From positions 4,341,001 through 4,405,000 of the forward strand of contig NZ_CP089518.1 of the NCBI RefSeq assembly GCF_025917685.1: a stretch of 64,000 bases of DNA. The letters are read 5' to 3'. Positions within the stretch are counted from its first letter, which is position 1, and every line of letters starts with the position of its first letter. Positions 27,651-35,420 of the stretch are shown in pieces. The notes under the pieces were generated by a model that had not been told where the DNA came from, searched no databases, and worked only from the letters and a program-made list of their open reading frames with translations. The DNA is from Bacillus cereus (GTDB taxonomy: Bacteria > Bacillota > Bacilli > Bacillales > Bacillaceae_G). Position numbers and translations under genes: made by a program.

Positions 27651-27684
27651 GAAAAAGAGCTATTAGCTTCCGCTTCTAGCTCTC
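27651..27684 (-). terminator. Hairpin between nrdR and dnaB
   Basis: Minus-strand AGAGCTA/TAGCTCT stem with added GAAGC/GCT pairing, then TTTTTC. It lies in the 153-bp gap between nrdR and dnaB and may end or attenuate nrdR transcripts. Confidence 0.65.
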
Positions 27685-27729
27685 TTATCTCATTTACTTA
27701 CAGTATATAAGGAGAATATACTACACCTT

Positions 27730-28191
27730 CTACTCTCTCTCTTTTTGCAGTATATCTTTTAATTCTTCAATAAATACATTTAAATCTTTAAATTGACGAT
27801 ACACAGAAGCAAAACGTACGTAAGCAACATCATCAATATCACGAAGTTCTTCCATAACAATTTCACCAATCATATCACTTTTCACTTCTGATATACCTAA
27901 GTTACGAAGTTCACGTTCCACACTTTGTGTTACTTCCTCTAACTGTCTTAAAGATACAGGTCTTTTTTCACACGCTTTAATTAAACCGCGTAAAATCTTC
28001 TCTTTATTAAACTCTTCTCGTGTTCCTTCTTTTTTAACAACGATAAGAGGTGATTCTTCTACTCTTTCAAATGTTGTAAAGCGACTTAAACAACTTTCAC
28101 ACTCTCTTCTTCTTCGAATAGAGCGCCCCTCGTCTACCGGACGCGAATCTAACACTCTTGTGCCATTATGAAAACAGGATGGACAACGCAA
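27730..28191 (-). CDS. nrdR: Transcriptional repressor NrdR
   Basis: A 153-residue regulator of ribonucleotide reductase genes. It has an N-terminal zinc ribbon (CPSC...CESCLSRF) and an ATP-cone domain ([20 protein letters not shown] to about residue 140) that senses ATP/dATP. I chose the TTG at 28191 (reading MRCPSC) because GGAG lies 8 nt upstream; the ATG three codons earlier is only 3 nt from that site. It precedes dnaB and dnaI as in other Bacillus. Confidence 0.95.
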   Translation of the reverse strand: MRCPSCFHNGTRVLDSRPVDEGRSIRRRRECESCLSRFTTFERVEESPLIVVKKEGTREEFNKEKILRGLIKACEKRPVSLRQLEEVTQSVERELRNLGISEVKSDMIGEIVMEELRDIDDVAYVRFASVYRQFKDLNVFIEELKDILQKERE

Positions 28192-28334
28192 TTCATTCAC
28201 TCCTTTACAATATAATCTTTATTTTTTCGCTACTCACCTACATGTGAAAATATATATACAATATTATATAACTCATTCTTATACACTGACCACTCTAAGT
28301 TATTACACATCATGATCCTATTTTATATAAACTA

Positions 28335-28361
28335 AAAAAGAGGTGCATTATACACCTCTTT
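28335..28361 (-). terminator. Terminator of speD
   Basis: AAGAGGTG/CACCTCTT stem followed by TTTTT on the minus strand, about 27 nt after the speD stop. Confidence 0.88.
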
Positions 28362-28387
28362 ACATTTTAAATCAATTATGTTCTTTT

Positions 28388-28780
28388 TTAAAGAGCTTTT
28401 GTTTCTCTCTGCTTAATTTCGAAGCTACCAGTGCCTCGAGGAAGCTCGATGCTCTCACGCGTTTTCGCGTTTAAACCTTCTGCAATATATTCTGCAGCAA
28501 CATTTGGATCAATACGATCCCCACAAGTATAAACATCAATACTTGCGTAACCGTGCTCCGGAAAGCTATGAATTGTTAAATGTGATTCCGAGATAATTAC
28601 TACTCCACTTACACCTTGTGGTGCAAATTTATGAAAAGCAACCTCACGTACTTCAGCACCAGCTCTTAGTGCTGCATCCACAAATAATTGTTCAATATAC
28701 GGCATGTCATTAAGCTTGTCGAAATCGCAATCCCAAAGTTCAGCAATCACGTGACGACCCATCGTATCCATAGTATCCAT
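28388..28780 (-). CDS. speD: S-adenosylmethionine decarboxylase proenzyme
   Basis: A 130-residue prokaryotic class 1B enzyme that makes decarboxylated SAM, the aminopropyl donor for spermidine. The self-cleavage site is visible in [15 protein letters not shown], where the Glu-Ser bond is cut and Ser becomes the pyruvoyl group. Catalytic His and Cys are in TIHSFPE and VYTCGD. The first ATG (28780) is 9 nt from GGGGGA; in-frame ATGs follow at codons 4 and 7. It is preceded by a structured leader of about 150 nt. Confidence 0.93.
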
Positions 28781-28930
28781 TCTACAGTTCCCCCTTGTAA
28801 ATTTATTCTAACTGTTCGAATTGAAAACTAATTTGCAATTTGGCTTGCTCCACTACCACGGGGGAAAGTTAGTCCAGAGAGGTCCTAACCCTTTAAGTAG
28901 TGACTACGTACCTCAGCTCTTAAGTTTACG
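28781..28930 (-). promoter_or_regulatory. Structured 5' leader of speD, type unknown
   Basis: Between the inferred start site and the coding region lie nested inverted repeats. An outer stem CACTAC (28851-28856) pairs with GTAGTG (28897-28902). Inside it AAAGTTAG (28865-28872) can pair with CTAAC(CC)TTT (28885-28893). The right outer arm can instead pair locally in GTAGTGACTAC. The two alternative folds are typical of a regulatory RNA. I do not recognise it as a named riboswitch class. Confidence 0.5.
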
Positions 28931-28936
28931 AGTGTT

Positions 28937-28965
28937 AGTATACTTTGTTTATTTTCATTTTGCAA
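28937..28965 (-). promoter_or_regulatory. Putative sigma-A promoter of speD
   Basis: Minus strand TTGCAA (28960-28965), 17-nt spacer, TATACT (28937-28942). Predicts transcription start near 28930. Confidence 0.6.
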
Positions 28966-29118
28966 CAACAGTTTTTTCGATTTTCTGTCATATTTTCCTC
29001 TTTACTTTTCCCTAAAAAAAATTAATGATTCACGAATACAGTAATCCCAACGTTTCGTGGTATGTCCACTATTTGAAAATATACTTATATAATTTTTTTC
29101 CTTTTCAGAAAAAAATAA

Positions 29119-29150
29119 AAAAGAGAGCAAATTTTCACTTGCCCTCTCTC
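29119..29150 (-). terminator. Terminator of gapB
   Basis: Minus-strand GAGAGGGCAA/TTGCTCTC stem-loop with a one-base bulge, followed by TTTTTTATTTT, 10 nt past the gapB stop. Confidence 0.78.
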
Positions 29151-29160
29151 TCTCGTTCAC

Positions 29161-30189
29161 TTAAATATGTTGCACATTTTTTTGTTTCGCTAATTCATCA
29201 ACAACTAACGTTACAAGATCTACAACACGACGAGAGTAGCCCCACTCGTTATCATACCAAGCAAGTACTTTCACTTTACGATCACCCATTACCATTGTAG
29301 ACAAACCATCAATAATAGCTGAGTGTGTATTTGTATTAAAATCGATAGACACTAAAGGCTCTTCGCTGAATTCTACAATTCCTTTTAATGCACCGTTTGC
29401 AACAGTTTTGAACGCTTCATTAATATCTTCAACTGTTACATCACGTTTCACGTCCACTACTAGGTCAACAAGAGACACGTTTGGTGTTGGTACACGAAGT
29501 GCCATACCATGAAGTTTGCCGTTTAAGTGCGGAAGAACTTTTGATAGCGCTTTCGCAGCACCCGTCGTTGTCGGAATGATAGACTGTCCGCAAGCACGTG
29601 CTCTTCTTAAATCTTTATGTGGGTTATCAATATTTTTTTGGTCATTTGTATAAGCATGAACAGTCGTCATTAAACCGTTTTCAATTCCGAACTGCTCATC
29701 TAACACCTTTACAACAGGTGCTAAACAGTTTGTTGTACAAGATGCATTTGAAATAACAGTATGTTTTGTAATATCTAATTGGTCTTCGTTCACACCAACT
29801 ACAATTGTTACATCTTCATTTTTACCAGGCGCTGTTAAAATAACTTTTTTCGCTCCAGCTTCAACGTGAAGAATTGCTTTTTCTTTCGAGTTAAATTTAC
29901 CAGTTGCTTCAATTACAACTTCAACACCTAAATCTGTCCAAGGCAATTCCTTTGGATCGCGGTTGTTTAAAAGGCGAATCATTTTCCCATCAACTAATAA
30001 GTGATCTTCAAATGCTTCTACTGTTCCGTCAAACTTACCATGAACTGTATCATATTTAATTAAATGTGCTAACGTTTCTGATGGATAGCTTGCATTGATT
30101 GCTACAATTTCGAATGCGCTTTCTTTTATTGCTTGACGAAATACCATTCTCCCAATACGTCCAAATCCATTAATTGCCACACGAGTCAT
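29161..30189 (-). CDS. gapB: Glyceraldehyde-3-phosphate dehydrogenase, gluconeogenic type
   Basis: A 342-residue GAPDH with the Rossmann motif AINGFGRIGRMVFR and the active-site cysteine in SNASCTTNCLAPV. Position next to speD and coaE matches B. subtilis gapB, the NADP-preferring gluconeogenic enzyme, rather than glycolytic gapA. Start is behind AAGGGGGA. Which cofactor it uses is inferred from synteny. Confidence 0.93.
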   Translation of the reverse strand: MTRVAINGFGRIGRMVFRQAIKESAFEIVAINASYPSETLAHLIKYDTVHGKFDGTVEAFEDHLLVDGKMIRLLNNRDPKELPWTDLGVEVVIEATGKFNSKEKAILHVEAGAKKVILTAPGKNEDVTIVVGVNEDQLDITKHTVISNASCTTNCLAPVVKVLDEQFGIENGLMTTVHAYTNDQKNIDNPHKDLRRARACGQSIIPTTTGAAKALSKVLPHLNGKLHGMALRVPTPNVSLVDLVVDVKRDVTVEDINEAFKTVANGALKGIVEFSEEPLVSIDFNTNTHSAIIDGLSTMVMGDRKVKVLAWYDNEWGYSRRVVDLVTLVVDELAKQKNVQHI

Positions 30190-30298
30190 AATATGTTATC
30201 CCCCTTGAATGCGTTATACTATTTATCTCCAATCCCAATAATAGTATAACACAAAAAGGGGATATGTCACTAAGCATTTTCATTAATTTCACAATTTT

Positions 30299-30901
30299 TT
30301 AGTTAATAATGTTCCACTTCTTTAAAATTACCTGTAATTGTGTTTTCGTTCCCATAATTGTGCCATCATTATTTATCACTTCATCTGCACGCTTTACTTT
30401 TTCTTCCAATGGCATTTGAGATTGAATACGCGCCGTTGCTTCTTCTTCTGAAAAATTATTCCGTTTCATTAAACGTTCTAATTGCGTACTCGGCATAACT
30501 GCTACAACTAAAACACGATCAACGAGATTTGTTAAGTTACTTTCAAACAAAAGAGGGATATCTAACACAACCGCTTGCATACCTTCTTTTATGTACATCT
30601 CCTTTTTCGCATTCATTTCTTCACGTACCGCAGGATGCACAATTTTGTTTAACTGCAATCGTTTTTCTTCATTATAAAAAACGACACTTCCTAATTTAGG
30701 TCGATCAAGCTCCCCATCTTCTTGTAACACTTCCGTTCCAAACACCTCTACAATTTTGTTATATGCTGGCTTTCCTCGTTCTACAACTTCTCGTGCAATA
30801 ATATCAGCATCAATAACTGGTATATTTAGTTCACGAAACATTTCTGATACCGTACTTTTTCCGCTTGCAATACCTCCCGTTAATCCAATTACCACTGTCA
30901 T
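30299..30901 (-). CDS. coaE: Dephospho-CoA kinase
   Basis: A 200-residue P-loop kinase catalysing the last step of coenzyme A synthesis. Walker A GLTGGIASGKST at the N-terminus, the DADIIAREVVE motif, and the LID region MKRNNFSEEEATARIQSQMP are all present. Start at 30901 has GAGGAGG upstream; an in-frame start five codons earlier overlaps that site. A terminator-like stem lies between ytaF and coaE (ytaF is downstream on the map but upstream in transcription). Confidence 0.95.
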   Translation of the reverse strand: MTVVIGLTGGIASGKSTVSEMFRELNIPVIDADIIAREVVERGKPAYNKIVEVFGTEVLQEDGELDRPKLGSVVFYNEEKRLQLNKIVHPAVREEMNAKKEMYIKEGMQAVVLDIPLLFESNLTNLVDRVLVVAVMPSTQLERLMKRNNFSEEEATARIQSQMPLEEKVKRADEVINNDGTIMGTKTQLQVILKKWNIIN

Positions 30902-30920
30902 AATAATCCTCCTCACAATA

Positions 30921-30949
30921 TAAAAGGCGCGAAACTAATGTTCCACGCC
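30921..30949 (-). terminator. Terminator between ytaF and coaE
   Basis: Minus-strand GGCGTGGAAC and GTTTCGCGCC form a 10-bp stem with two G-U pairs and loop ATTA, followed by TTTTAT. It lies directly after the ytaF stop and 20 nt before the coaE start. Confidence 0.7.
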
Positions 30950-30954
30950 CATAC

Positions 30955-31587
30955 TTACATTTTCCAAATTCCAATAATAATGAGTAATACCCCAGGCAGG
31001 AATGTAAATTTTTGTAACCACTTCATATTCGACAAAACCGTGCCAAGCTTCATTCCAATAAATAAAAATAAAGAACTCATAACCGCGACTAATATCGCCA
31101 TCATAGCAGGTGCATAACCTAATAAGGATGCACCAATTCCAGCACCAAACGAATCGATAGAAAGAGCAATACCGAGAAGTAGCGCTTCACCTGCAGATAT
31201 AGTTCCTGATTTATCAAAATCCGCAACAGTCGGTTTCCTCAAAATTTGAATCACTAGCCCTAGAGAAGCAATTTCTAATTTCCAAACCTTCTCCTCTTGC
31301 TTCAGTTCTTCTTTTTTATCACTCCGAAAAAATTGATATAATACCCAAATCCCGATTCCAATAAGAACAAGCCCACCGATACGCGTTGCGATAACTGGTG
31401 AAAATATTTTCGCGATCATATGTCGAATTCCCATGGATACGAGCATGACAGCTGCTGAACAGATCCCGATAATTATAATTGATCTTAGTGGAATTCTTAC
31501 ACTCCTTAATCCGTATGTTAGCCCTACACTACAGCTATCTAAGCTTAATGTAAAAGCTAATAAAATAAGAGATAAATAAAGGTACAT
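30955..31587 (-). CDS. ytaF: Sporulation membrane protein YtaF (MntP-like)
   Basis: A 210-residue protein with six membrane segments in two repeats, each with an acidic helix start (FTLSLDSCSVGL and ALSIDSFGAGIG), as in the MntP/YtaF cation-transporter-like family. A loop between the halves (residues 123-134) reads DFDKSGTISAGE, a textbook EF-hand calcium-binding loop. A homologue is linked to sporulation in B. subtilis. Start behind GGGAGGAGC. Conserved place between mutM and coaE. Confidence 0.9.
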   Translation of the reverse strand: MYLYLSLILLAFTLSLDSCSVGLTYGLRSVRIPLRSIIIIGICSAAVMLVSMGIRHMIAKIFSPVIATRIGGLVLIGIGIWVLYQFFRSDKKEELKQEEKVWKLEIASLGLVIQILRKPTVADFDKSGTISAGEALLLGIALSIDSFGAGIGASLLGYAPAMMAILVAVMSSLFLFIGMKLGTVLSNMKWLQKFTFLPGVLLIIIGIWKM

Positions 31588-31659
31588 CGGTAAGCTCCTC
31601 CCTTATACATAGCTCTGCTGTATGTATATGACAAATGCCTATCCGATGTTATCTCTTTT

Positions 31660-32490
31660 CTATATTCTCGGCTGACAAATCGGGCAGTAATGCGTTCCTC
31701 TTCCGCCAACAACTGTTTTTTCTAATATCGTACCGCAAGTCACACAAGGTTCCCCTTTTTTTCCGTATACATTTAGAAGTTCTTGGAACGAACCAATTTG
31801 CCCTTGTGAGTTGATATACGTTCGAATTGTACTTCCGCCACGCTTCACTGCTTCGCCTAGCGTTGTAACAGTCGCCTCATAAATCCGTTCAATTTCTTCT
31901 ACTGTTAAAGATGACGCTTCTCGTTCCGGATGAATTTGAGAACGGAATAAAACTTCATCTACATATATATTTCCAAGCCCTACTAAAAGACGCTGGTCTA
32001 ATAATACAACTTTTATTTTACGATTTGTTTTTTGCAATCTTTCTTGTAAATACTGCGGTGTCAATTCAGCATCAAATGGCTCCGGGCCTAAGTCAGCAAG
32101 AGGCATTTGATTCAACTCTTCACCTTTCTTAAAGAGATGCATCGTACCAAACTTTCTCACATCTTTATAATGTAATTCAGTTCCATCTGTAAATAAGAAA
32201 CGGACGTGCGTATGTTTATCAATTGGCTCACCCTCTTGATGAAGTAAAAACTTACCTTCCATACGCAAATGTGAAACAATGACATAATTCGTTACATATA
32301 AAAGCAAAAACTTTCCTCTTCGCTTTATATTTTCAATTGTCTCGCCTCTTAGCATTTCTTTAAAGATTTCTGCATCATCCGGTCGTTTTACTATTTTGGG
32401 ATAAGTAATAACGACATCTTCAATCGTTTTTCCTGTTACAAGATTTTCAAGCGTCCGTCTAACGTTTTCAACCTCTGGTAATTCCGGCAT
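31660..32490 (-). CDS. mutM: Formamidopyrimidine-DNA glycosylase (Fpg)
   Basis: A 276-residue bifunctional glycosylase/AP lyase that removes 8-oxoguanine. The catalytic N-terminal proline and Glu are in (M)PELPEVENVRR. The helix-two-turn-helix region precedes a C-terminal zinc finger (CVTCGTILEKTVVGGRGTHY and CPIC). It lies 12 nt after polA, so the two repair enzymes are co-transcribed. Confidence 0.97.
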   Translation of the reverse strand: MPELPEVENVRRTLENLVTGKTIEDVVITYPKIVKRPDDAEIFKEMLRGETIENIKRRGKFLLLYVTNYVIVSHLRMEGKFLLHQEGEPIDKHTHVRFLFTDGTELHYKDVRKFGTMHLFKKGEELNQMPLADLGPEPFDAELTPQYLQERLQKTNRKIKVVLLDQRLLVGLGNIYVDEVLFRSQIHPEREASSLTVEEIERIYEATVTTLGEAVKRGGSTIRTYINSQGQIGSFQELLNVYGKKGEPCVTCGTILEKTVVGGRGTHYCPICQPRI

Positions 32491-32502
32491 TTCATCACGT
32501 CC

Positions 32503-35136
32503 TTATTTTGCATCGTACCAAGTTGGACCGTAAGAATAATCAACTTTCAATGGAACGGCTAGTTCAATTGCATGCTCCATTACTTCAGGTACAAGCTTCT
32601 CTAATTTTTCAATTTCTTCTTTTGGTGCCTCAAATATCAATTCATCGTGTACTTGCAGAAGAAGACGTGCTTGTAATCCTTCTTCTTCTAAACGATCTGC
32701 CATAATAATCATCGCTTTTTTAATAATATCAGCCGCACTACCTTGAATTGGTGTATTCATAGCTGTACGCTCAGCAAAGCTACGTAAATTGAAATTACGA
32801 CTCGTAATTTCCGGAATATAACGGCGACGATTTAATAATGTAACCACATACCCTTTTTGTTTCGCATCTTTTACGATTTCATCCATGTATTCTTGTACAC
32901 CAGGGAAACTTTCTAAATACTTTTCAATAAATTCCGCTGCTGCTTTTCTTGTAATTCCTAAGTTTTGCGAAAGACCATAATCACTAATGCCATACACAAT
33001 TCCGAAGTTAACAGCTTTTGCTTGTCGCCTCATGTTAGATGTTACTTCATCTTTCCCAACACCGAATACATCCATAGCTGTTTTCGTATGAATATCCATG
33101 TCATGTTGGAATGCTTCAACTAACCCTGGATCATTTGCAATATGAGCAAGCACACGAAGTTCAATTTGTGAATAATCAGCCGCGTACATGATCCATCCTT
33201 CTTCTGATGGAACGAATGCCTGACGAATTTTTCTTCCTTCTTCTAATCGAATCGGGATATTTTGTAAGTTCGGATCTGTTGAACTTAATCGACCTGTTTG
33301 CGTTAACACTTGATTGAAACGAGTATGGATTTTAGATGAATCTTCATGTACAACTTTCAATAAACCTTCAATGTAAGTTGAATTTAGCTTTCCTAATTGA
33401 CGATAATGTAAAATATTTGGAATAATTTCATGATGATCCATAAGTTTATCTAATACATCCGCCGACGTAGAATAACCTGTTTTCGTCTTTTTAATAACTG
33501 GTAAGTTTAAGTTCTCAAACAGAATAACCCCAAGTTGCTTCGGTGAATTAATATTAAATTCCGTTCCCGCAAGCTTATAAATTTCCTGTTCCATTTCCTT
33601 TAATCTACCTGCAAGTTCTTCTCCCATATTACGAAGACGCTCCGTATCAACTTTTACACCTTTTACTTCCATATCAGCTAATACACGCGCAAGTGGTAAT
33701 TCTAACTCTGTAAACAATTCATATTGCTCGTTCTTTTTTAATTCTTCTAAGAACGTTTGCTTTACATCATATAATACATGCACTTTACGAGCTACATGCT
33801 CCGCTACTACATCTAACTCTGGAACTGCACGCTTCGCACCTTTTCCGTAAACTTCTTCATCCGATTTCACGGCATGCGTTTCTTTCATTTTCGCTACAGT
33901 ACGGAAATCTTTATCCGTATCAGCTGGATCAAGTAAATAAGCAGCGATTAATAAATCAAAGTCAATTCCTTGAATATCTACACCGTTCCATTTGAGTGCA
34001 ACGATAGCTCGCTTCGCATCAAATGTATGCTTTCTCATTTCTCCATTTGCAAGCCATGCTTTGAAAGCATCTGATTTAAGAGCAATGTCTGCCGAAATAA
34101 AGTAACAACCACTTTCATTTTGAATACCAAAACCTTGAATATCCGCTTTATGATAGTTATCTTCTTGCACTTCTACAATAAGCGCACTATCTTGCTGAAG
34201 CATTTCTTCTGTAACTTCTTCCACAATATCAAATGTAATATCATCTAATTCAGCTGGAGCTGTTTCTTCAGGCGTAACACCTAGCTTATTTAAAAGAGAT
34301 GTAAATCCTAAATTCTCAAACATTGGAATAACATCACTTGGTTCATACCCTTTATATGCCATATCATCTACATGCACAGTAATTGGTGCGTCTGTAATAA
34401 TCGTCGCAAGTTCTTTACTCATAAGTGCTTGTTCTTTATTTGCTTCTAACTTTTCTTTTAATTTCTTTCCGCTCACTTGATCTAAGTTTTCATATACTGC
34501 TTCAACCGTTTCAAATTGCGTTAATAATTTAATGGCTGTCTTCTCACCAACACCTGGTACACCTGGAATGTTATCTGATTGGTCTCCCATCAAACCTTTC
34601 ATATCGATAATTTGCTTTGGTGATAAGCTATATTTCTCAAATAAAGCTTCTTTCGTATATTCATCTACTTCTGTAATCCCTTTGCGCGGAATACATACAA
34701 GTGTATTATCAGAAACAAGTTGAAGTAAGTCTTTATCTCCTGAAATAACTTTTACATAAGCCCCTTGCTCACTCGCTTCCTTCGCTAGGGTTCCCATAAT
34801 GTCATCCGCTTCATAGTTTTCTAATTCATAGCGCGGAACATTAAATGCATCAAGTACTTCGCGAATAAATGGGAATTGCTCTGATAACTCAGGTGGAGTC
34901 TTTTGACGTCCTCCCTTGTAATCACTATACGTTTTATGACGGAATGTTGTTTTCCCCGCATCAAACGCCACAAGCATATGCGTCGGTTTTTCTTCCTCTA
35001 GTATCCTCATTAACATCATTGTAAAACCATAAATTGCGTTCGTATGTATACCTTTGTCGTTATTTAAAAGCGGTAGTGCAAAGAAAGCACGATACGCGAT
35101 ATTATTACCATCTACTAATACGACTTTTTTTTCCAA
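32503..35136 (-). CDS. polA: DNA polymerase I
   Basis: An 877-residue repair and Okazaki-fragment-processing polymerase. N-terminal 5'-3' nuclease (about 1-290; VVLVDGNNIAYRAFF, LMGDQSDNIPGVPGVGEKTA), a 3'-5' exonuclease-like region (about 300-470) whose DxE motif is replaced (EVQEDNYHKADIQGFGI), and the polymerase domain with motif A DYSQIELRVLAH, motif B RRQAKAVNFGIVYG and motif C QVHDELIFE. So proofreading is probably lost. TTG start at 35136 lies 7 nt after GGGGAGG; the upstream ATG lacks a site. Confidence 0.95.
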   Translation of the reverse strand: MEKKVVLVDGNNIAYRAFFALPLLNNDKGIHTNAIYGFTMMLMRILEEEKPTHMLVAFDAGKTTFRHKTYSDYKGGRQKTPPELSEQFPFIREVLDAFNVPRYELENYEADDIMGTLAKEASEQGAYVKVISGDKDLLQLVSDNTLVCIPRKGITEVDEYTKEALFEKYSLSPKQIIDMKGLMGDQSDNIPGVPGVGEKTAIKLLTQFETVEAVYENLDQVSGKKLKEKLEANKEQALMSKELATIITDAPITVHVDDMAYKGYEPSDVIPMFENLGFTSLLNKLGVTPEETAPAELDDITFDIVEEVTEEMLQQDSALIVEVQEDNYHKADIQGFGIQNESGCYFISADIALKSDAFKAWLANGEMRKHTFDAKRAIVALKWNGVDIQGIDFDLLIAAYLLDPADTDKDFRTVAKMKETHAVKSDEEVYGKGAKRAVPELDVVAEHVARKVHVLYDVKQTFLEELKKNEQYELFTELELPLARVLADMEVKGVKVDTERLRNMGEELAGRLKEMEQEIYKLAGTEFNINSPKQLGVILFENLNLPVIKKTKTGYSTSADVLDKLMDHHEIIPNILHYRQLGKLNSTYIEGLLKVVHEDSSKIHTRFNQVLTQTGRLSSTDPNLQNIPIRLEEGRKIRQAFVPSEEGWIMYAADYSQIELRVLAHIANDPGLVEAFQHDMDIHTKTAMDVFGVGKDEVTSNMRRQAKAVNFGIVYGISDYGLSQNLGITRKAAAEFIEKYLESFPGVQEYMDEIVKDAKQKGYVVTLLNRRRYIPEITSRNFNLRSFAERTAMNTPIQGSAADIIKKAMIIMADRLEEEGLQARLLLQVHDELIFEAPKEEIEKLEKLVPEVMEHAIELAVPLKVDYSYGPTWYDAK

Positions 35137-35291
35137 ACTACAAACCTCCCCATACATATTTGAAACGATTTTTTCCACAGAAAAAAAACCGTTCCTGTCC
35201 TCTCTCTATATTAACATGACTAATAGAGAGAAGAAAAATAACGGCTATTTTCTATCATATATACAAACGTTTACTAACATAAAAGGGAAGT

Positions 35292-35318
35292 GACGAGAAC
35301 AGCATAACTATTCTCGTC
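35292..35318 (-). terminator. Possible terminator after phoR
   Basis: GACGAGAA/TTCTCGTC stem with an 11-nt loop between phoR and polA, followed on the minus strand by ACTTCCCTTTTA, a poor T run. Could also be part of the polA leader. Confidence 0.4.
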
Positions 35319-35420
35319 CAAAATTACTCCTTGGATGAAGGGGTTTTCATCTATTATATTAACAGAGCTTTATTAATATTTAATTAAGCCATTGTTAATA
35401 TATTGTAAATATCCTTCATC

